This document shows positions 61,532 to 64,000 of a stretch of 64,000 nucleotides of DNA, in pieces. The first letter of the stretch is position 1. Every line of letters starts with the position of its first letter. The notes under the pieces were generated by a model. That model made no database searches. It was not told the DNA's origin and saw nothing but the letters and a program-made list of their open reading frames with translations. A program made the translations under genes and the position numbers. The stretch lies in contig NZ_CP011789.1 in NCBI RefSeq assembly GCF_001636055.1, positions 2,666,001 through 2,730,000 on the forward strand, in the 5' to 3' direction. Source of the stretch: Pseudomonas putida. Its GTDB lineage: Bacteria > Pseudomonadota > Gammaproteobacteria > Pseudomonadales > Pseudomonadaceae.

Positions 61532-62227
61532 ATGACCGATCTGTCCGCTTTTCCCATCACACAGAAGTGGCCGGCGCAGCACCCCGAGCGCCTGCAACTC
61601 TACTCGCTGGCCACACCCAATGGCGTCAAGGTCTCGATCATGCTCGAAGAGATCGGCCTGCCCTATGAGGTACACAAGGTCAGCTTCGAGACCAACGATC
61701 AGCTGACGCCCGAGTTCATCTCGCTCAGCGTCAACAACAAGATCCCTGCGATTCTCGATCCCGACGGTCCCGGCGGGCAGGCATTGCCGCTGTTCGAGTC
61801 AGGGGCGATCCTCCAGTACCTGGCGGAGAAGACTGGCCAGTTGCTCAGCCAGGACCCCGCGCAGCGCTATCAGACCTTGCAGTGGCTGATGTTCCAGATG
61901 GGCGGCATCGGGCCAATGTTCGGCCAGGTGGGGTTCTTCCATTTCTTCGCCGGCAAGGATTACGAGGACAAGCGTCCGCGTGATCGCTACGTCAACGAAT
62001 CCAAGCGTCTGCTCGGTGTGCTCGATCGTCACCTGAAGGGCCGTGAGTGGATGGTCGATGAGTACAGCATCGCTGACATCGCCATTTTCCCCTGGGTGCG
62101 CAATCTGGTGGATCGCTACGACGCCCGTGATCTGGTGGGCTTCGAGGCGTTCAAGGAAGTGCAGCGAGTGCTGGCGAAATTCCTGGAGCGTCCTGCGGTG
62201 CAGCGTGGGCTGAAAATTCCGGGCTGA
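61532..62227 (+). CDS. Glutathione S-transferase, nu class (YfcG/YghU-like)
   Basis: A 231-residue cytosolic GST. LYSLATPNGVKVSIMLEEIG and VNNKIPAILDPDG (thioredoxin-like domain with the Thr/Asn pair of YfcG-type enzymes), then a helical domain with MFQMGGIGPMFGQVGFF. The group has disulfide-bond reductase activity. ATG at 61532; an in-frame ATG at 61505 has weaker context. Confidence 0.88.
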   Translation: MTDLSAFPITQKWPAQHPERLQLYSLATPNGVKVSIMLEEIGLPYEVHKVSFETNDQLTPEFISLSVNNKIPAILDPDGPGGQALPLFESGAILQYLAEKTGQLLSQDPAQRYQTLQWLMFQMGGIGPMFGQVGFFHFFAGKDYEDKRPRDRYVNESKRLLGVLDRHLKGREWMVDEYSIADIAIFPWVRNLVDRYDARDLVGFEAFKEVQRVLAKFLERPAVQRGLKIPG

Positions 62228-62234
62228 CTTGATC

Positions 62235-62258
62235 GAGGCCGCCCGCGCGGCCTCTTTT
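62235..62258 (+). terminator. Intrinsic terminator after the GST gene
   Basis: GAGGCCGC (62235-62242) pairs with GCGGCCTC (62247-62254), followed by TTTTCTT. It begins 8 bp after the stop. Confidence 0.88.
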
Positions 62259-62372
62259 CTTGCCCCGGGCGAGGGTTGCGCAGCGGTTGTCTGGTGTTGA
62301 TCGAGTGGCTGTTGCGTGACCTTGGTCAATGTAAGTCGTAGGCTGAGGGTGAAAATAGCGCCGGAAAATTCG

Positions 62373-62771
62373 ATGATCTGTTGCAAGCGCGTGTATCAAT
62401 CGGTTTCGCCTGAGGACGGACAGCGCGTGCTGGTCGATCGCTTGTGGCCACGCAATATGCGCAAGGATGCCTTGCACGGGCAGTGGTTGCGCGACGTTGC
62501 ACCGTCGGATGCGCTGCGCAGGGCGTTTCATGCCGGGGATATGGACTTTGCCGGTTTTTCCGAGCACTACCGTGCCGAACTCGCGGCCCATCCTGAGCAT
62601 TGGTATCCGCTGTTGGATCTGGCGGCCAAGGGGACTCTGACCCTGTTGTTCGCAGGCAAGGATACTGCGCACAACAATGCCCGGGTGCTCGCCGACTGGC
62701 TGGAAGAAGAGCTCGAGCGAAGGGGGCCGGGCAGTTCACCGGTGTGTTATGCCCAGGAGCCAGGCGGATAG
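62373..62771 (+). CDS. DUF488 family protein
   Basis: A 132-residue cytosolic protein with the DUF488 pattern: RVLVDRLWPRNMRKDAL near the N-terminus, FSEHYRAEL in the middle and LTLLFAGKD before the end. Biochemical role unknown. ATG at 62373; the frame start at 62316 has no ribosome site. Followed 7 bp later by a GNAT gene, likely one operon. Confidence 0.8.
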   Translation: MICCKRVYQSVSPEDGQRVLVDRLWPRNMRKDALHGQWLRDVAPSDALRRAFHAGDMDFAGFSEHYRAELAAHPEHWYPLLDLAAKGTLTLLFAGKDTAHNNARVLADWLEEELERRGPGSSPVCYAQEPGG

Positions 62772-62778
62772 AGATGCT

Positions 62779-63237
62779 ATGACTCAAATATCACTTGAAC
62801 TTGTTCCGGCTACCGCAGGCTGTCGTACCTTCGCCCGCGATCTGACGCGGCGCGCCATGCTCCCGTACTACCGCGAGTTCGACCTGTTATGGATCGAAGA
62901 GGCATTCGACGAAGCTTGGAGCTGGCGCGAGCAGTGGCTGGTGAAGGCGGAAGAGCAAGTGCTGGGTTTCTGCAGCCTCAGTCAGGACCGCCAGGCTTTG
63001 TTCATTCGCGAACTGCACCTGCTGCCCGAGTACCGCGGGCACGGCGTTGGATCCTGGGTGCTGGGGCAGTTGGCCGGATGGGCAGCGCAACGTCGTTTGC
63101 CGTTACTGCGCCTTATGGTGTTCCGCAGTAACCCGGCCAGGCGACTCTACGCACGGTCGGGCTTTGTCGAAATAGGGGAGGACGACTGTTTCGTTCGTAT
63201 GCAGCGCAATGTCATGGTCACGGGCGCGAGGTCTTGA
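62779..63237 (+). CDS. GNAT family N-acetyltransferase
   Basis: A 152-residue acetyltransferase with motif A as LHLLPEYRGHGVGSWVL (acetyl-CoA binding) and NPARRLYARSGFVEIGE in motif B. Substrate unknown. It is co-directional with DUF488 upstream and the XRE regulator downstream (143-bp gap). Confidence 0.85.
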   Translation: MTQISLELVPATAGCRTFARDLTRRAMLPYYREFDLLWIEEAFDEAWSWREQWLVKAEEQVLGFCSLSQDRQALFIRELHLLPEYRGHGVGSWVLGQLAGWAAQRRLPLLRLMVFRSNPARRLYARSGFVEIGEDDCFVRMQRNVMVTGARS

Positions 63238-63380
63238 TGTCGGTACAGGTTTAGACAAGCGCCGTAATAGTAGCTTGTGTTGGTTGGATCCAATGTGCAT
63301 AGTGCCAACTGGATTCGTGGCTATTCGCCTGGGGGCCGGACGCGCCCAGGGCTATCTGATCGAGAGAGGAAGGGAGTCGA

Positions 63381-63770
63381 ATGAAAGGATTCGGTCTGCG
63401 TTTGAGGGAAGAGCGCGAGCGGTTGGGATTGACCCAGCGAGTGTTCGGCGACATCGGGGGTGTCGAGCCAAACGCCCAAGGCAAGTACGAAAGTGGGGAG
63501 CGCACGCCACGCATCGATTATCTGGCGGCGCTCGCCGCAAAGGGCGTCGATGCTGCGTACGTACTCAGCGGCCTGCGCACGCCAGCGCCATTGGAATGCC
63601 TCAGTGGCGATGAGAGCCGCGTGCTGGGTATGTTGCGACGGCTGACTTCAGCCGATCGGGCAGCGATCTGGCACCTGCTCGGGCGTCTGGCGGCAGATAA
63701 CGAAAGCTACGAAAAGACTCGCCTGCGAAGGGCAGACCGCCAGGCATATGCCAATGACGCTTTGCGCTAG
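63381..63770 (+). CDS. XRE-family transcriptional regulator
   Basis: A 129-residue protein with an N-terminal XRE helix-turn-helix (about 5-60; LREERERLGLTQRVFGDIGGVE, AQGKYESGERTPR) and a short C-terminal helical part. GAGAGGAAGGGAG precedes the ATG. It is directly upstream of gacA, a conserved neighbour in related pseudomonads as far as I recall. Confidence 0.82.
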   Translation: MKGFGLRLREERERLGLTQRVFGDIGGVEPNAQGKYESGERTPRIDYLAALAAKGVDAAYVLSGLRTPAPLECLSGDESRVLGMLRRLTSADRAAIWHLLGRLAADNESYEKTRLRRADRQAYANDALR

Positions 63771-63833
63771 GTTCGTGATGAAATTTTTTGTTAAGGTGGC
63801 CGGATCCAATCGCCCCCATGACGAGGTGTCTGC

Positions 63834-64000
63834 TTGATTAGGGTACTTGTGGTCGATGATCACGATCTGGTGCGTACCGGTATCACGCGCATGCTGGCCG
63901 ATATCGATGGGCTGCAAGTGGTCGGCGAGGCGGATTCGGGCGAAGCCGCCCTCAAGCTTGCCCGTGAGCTGAAACCTGACGTAGTCCTCATGGACGTCAA
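63834..64000 (+). CDS. gacA: Response regulator GacA (5' part only)
   Basis: The first 55 codons are present; the gene runs off the window. The frame reads IRVLVVDDHDLVRTGITRML with the acidic pair and, near the end, VVLMDV, whose Asp54 is the phosphoacceptor of the NarL/FixJ-type regulator GacA. TTG at 63834, with GAGGTG upstream, is the start; TTG is usual for Pseudomonas gacA. GacA activates the Rsm small RNAs under the GacS kinase. Confidence 0.93.
   Translation, partial: MIRVLVVDDHDLVRTGITRMLADIDGLQVVGEADSGEAALKLARELKPDVVLMDV

Overview
The window reads as a chromosomal segment of a fluorescent Pseudomonas, most likely of the P. putida group. Grounds from the sequence: a fused nuoCD inside a complete nuoA-N operon next to an E. 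coli-type isocitrate lyase, a stand-alone second EF-G, a tusDCBE-ybiB cluster, a gacA with a TTG start at the right edge, a REP/REPIN pair of Pseudomonas type at the left edge, and high GC with typical Shine-Dalgarno starts. The species is inferred from gene order and protein character, not from a search.

Layout. 1-5,900: REPIN, glutathionyl-hydroquinone reductase, the tus sulfur-relay operon with ybiB, an NCS2 purine permease and a Bax-inhibitor-1 protein. 5,999-6,086: tRNA-Ser(UGA). 6,084-16,584: a probable genomic island at the 3' end of that tRNA. It carries a complete aldoxime to nitrile to amide to acid pathway (OxdA, Fe-type nitrile hydratase alpha/beta with its P47K activator, amidase), an outer-membrane channel, a truncated hemoglobin, a short soluble PAS-PAS chemotaxis protein, an unrecognised 60-residue protein coupled to oxdA, and a divergent AraC-family regulator. 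No integrase is present. A decayed tRNA 3' end plus terminator marks the right border, and a twin GGTCCCC motif lies near both ends.

16,600-30,000: core and accessory genes: a MocR regulator with a cupin/AhpD operon and the stub of a third gene, a periplasmic epoxide-hydrolase-like enzyme, acetyltransferase, SH3 protein, small proteins, LysR/TauE pair, diguanylate cyclase, SLC13 permease and GH15 enzyme. 30,060-45,035: nuoA-N on the minus strand. 45,745-47,070: aceA with a long leader and a likely operator. 47,566-64,000: a secretin-N-domain protein divergent from a subtilase, SulP transporter, EF-G2, a class III aminotransferase/LysR/amino-acid permease group, thioesterase, two lipoproteins (DUF4398 and OmpA), GST, DUF488, GNAT, an XRE regulator and the start of gacA.

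The most distinctive content is the island. Two of its promoters share one architecture: two 16-bp direct repeats at a 21-bp period, with a TAGCTT or TAACTT -10 exactly 20 bp away. One precedes the oxdA operon and the other precedes the amidase/nitrile-hydratase operon. This fits XylS/AraC-type co-activation by the regulator encoded beside oxdA. Together the genes would sense (MCP, AraC), admit (OMP), convert (OxdA, NHase, amidase) and possibly protect (globin against NO) a metal- and heme-dependent nitrile pathway.
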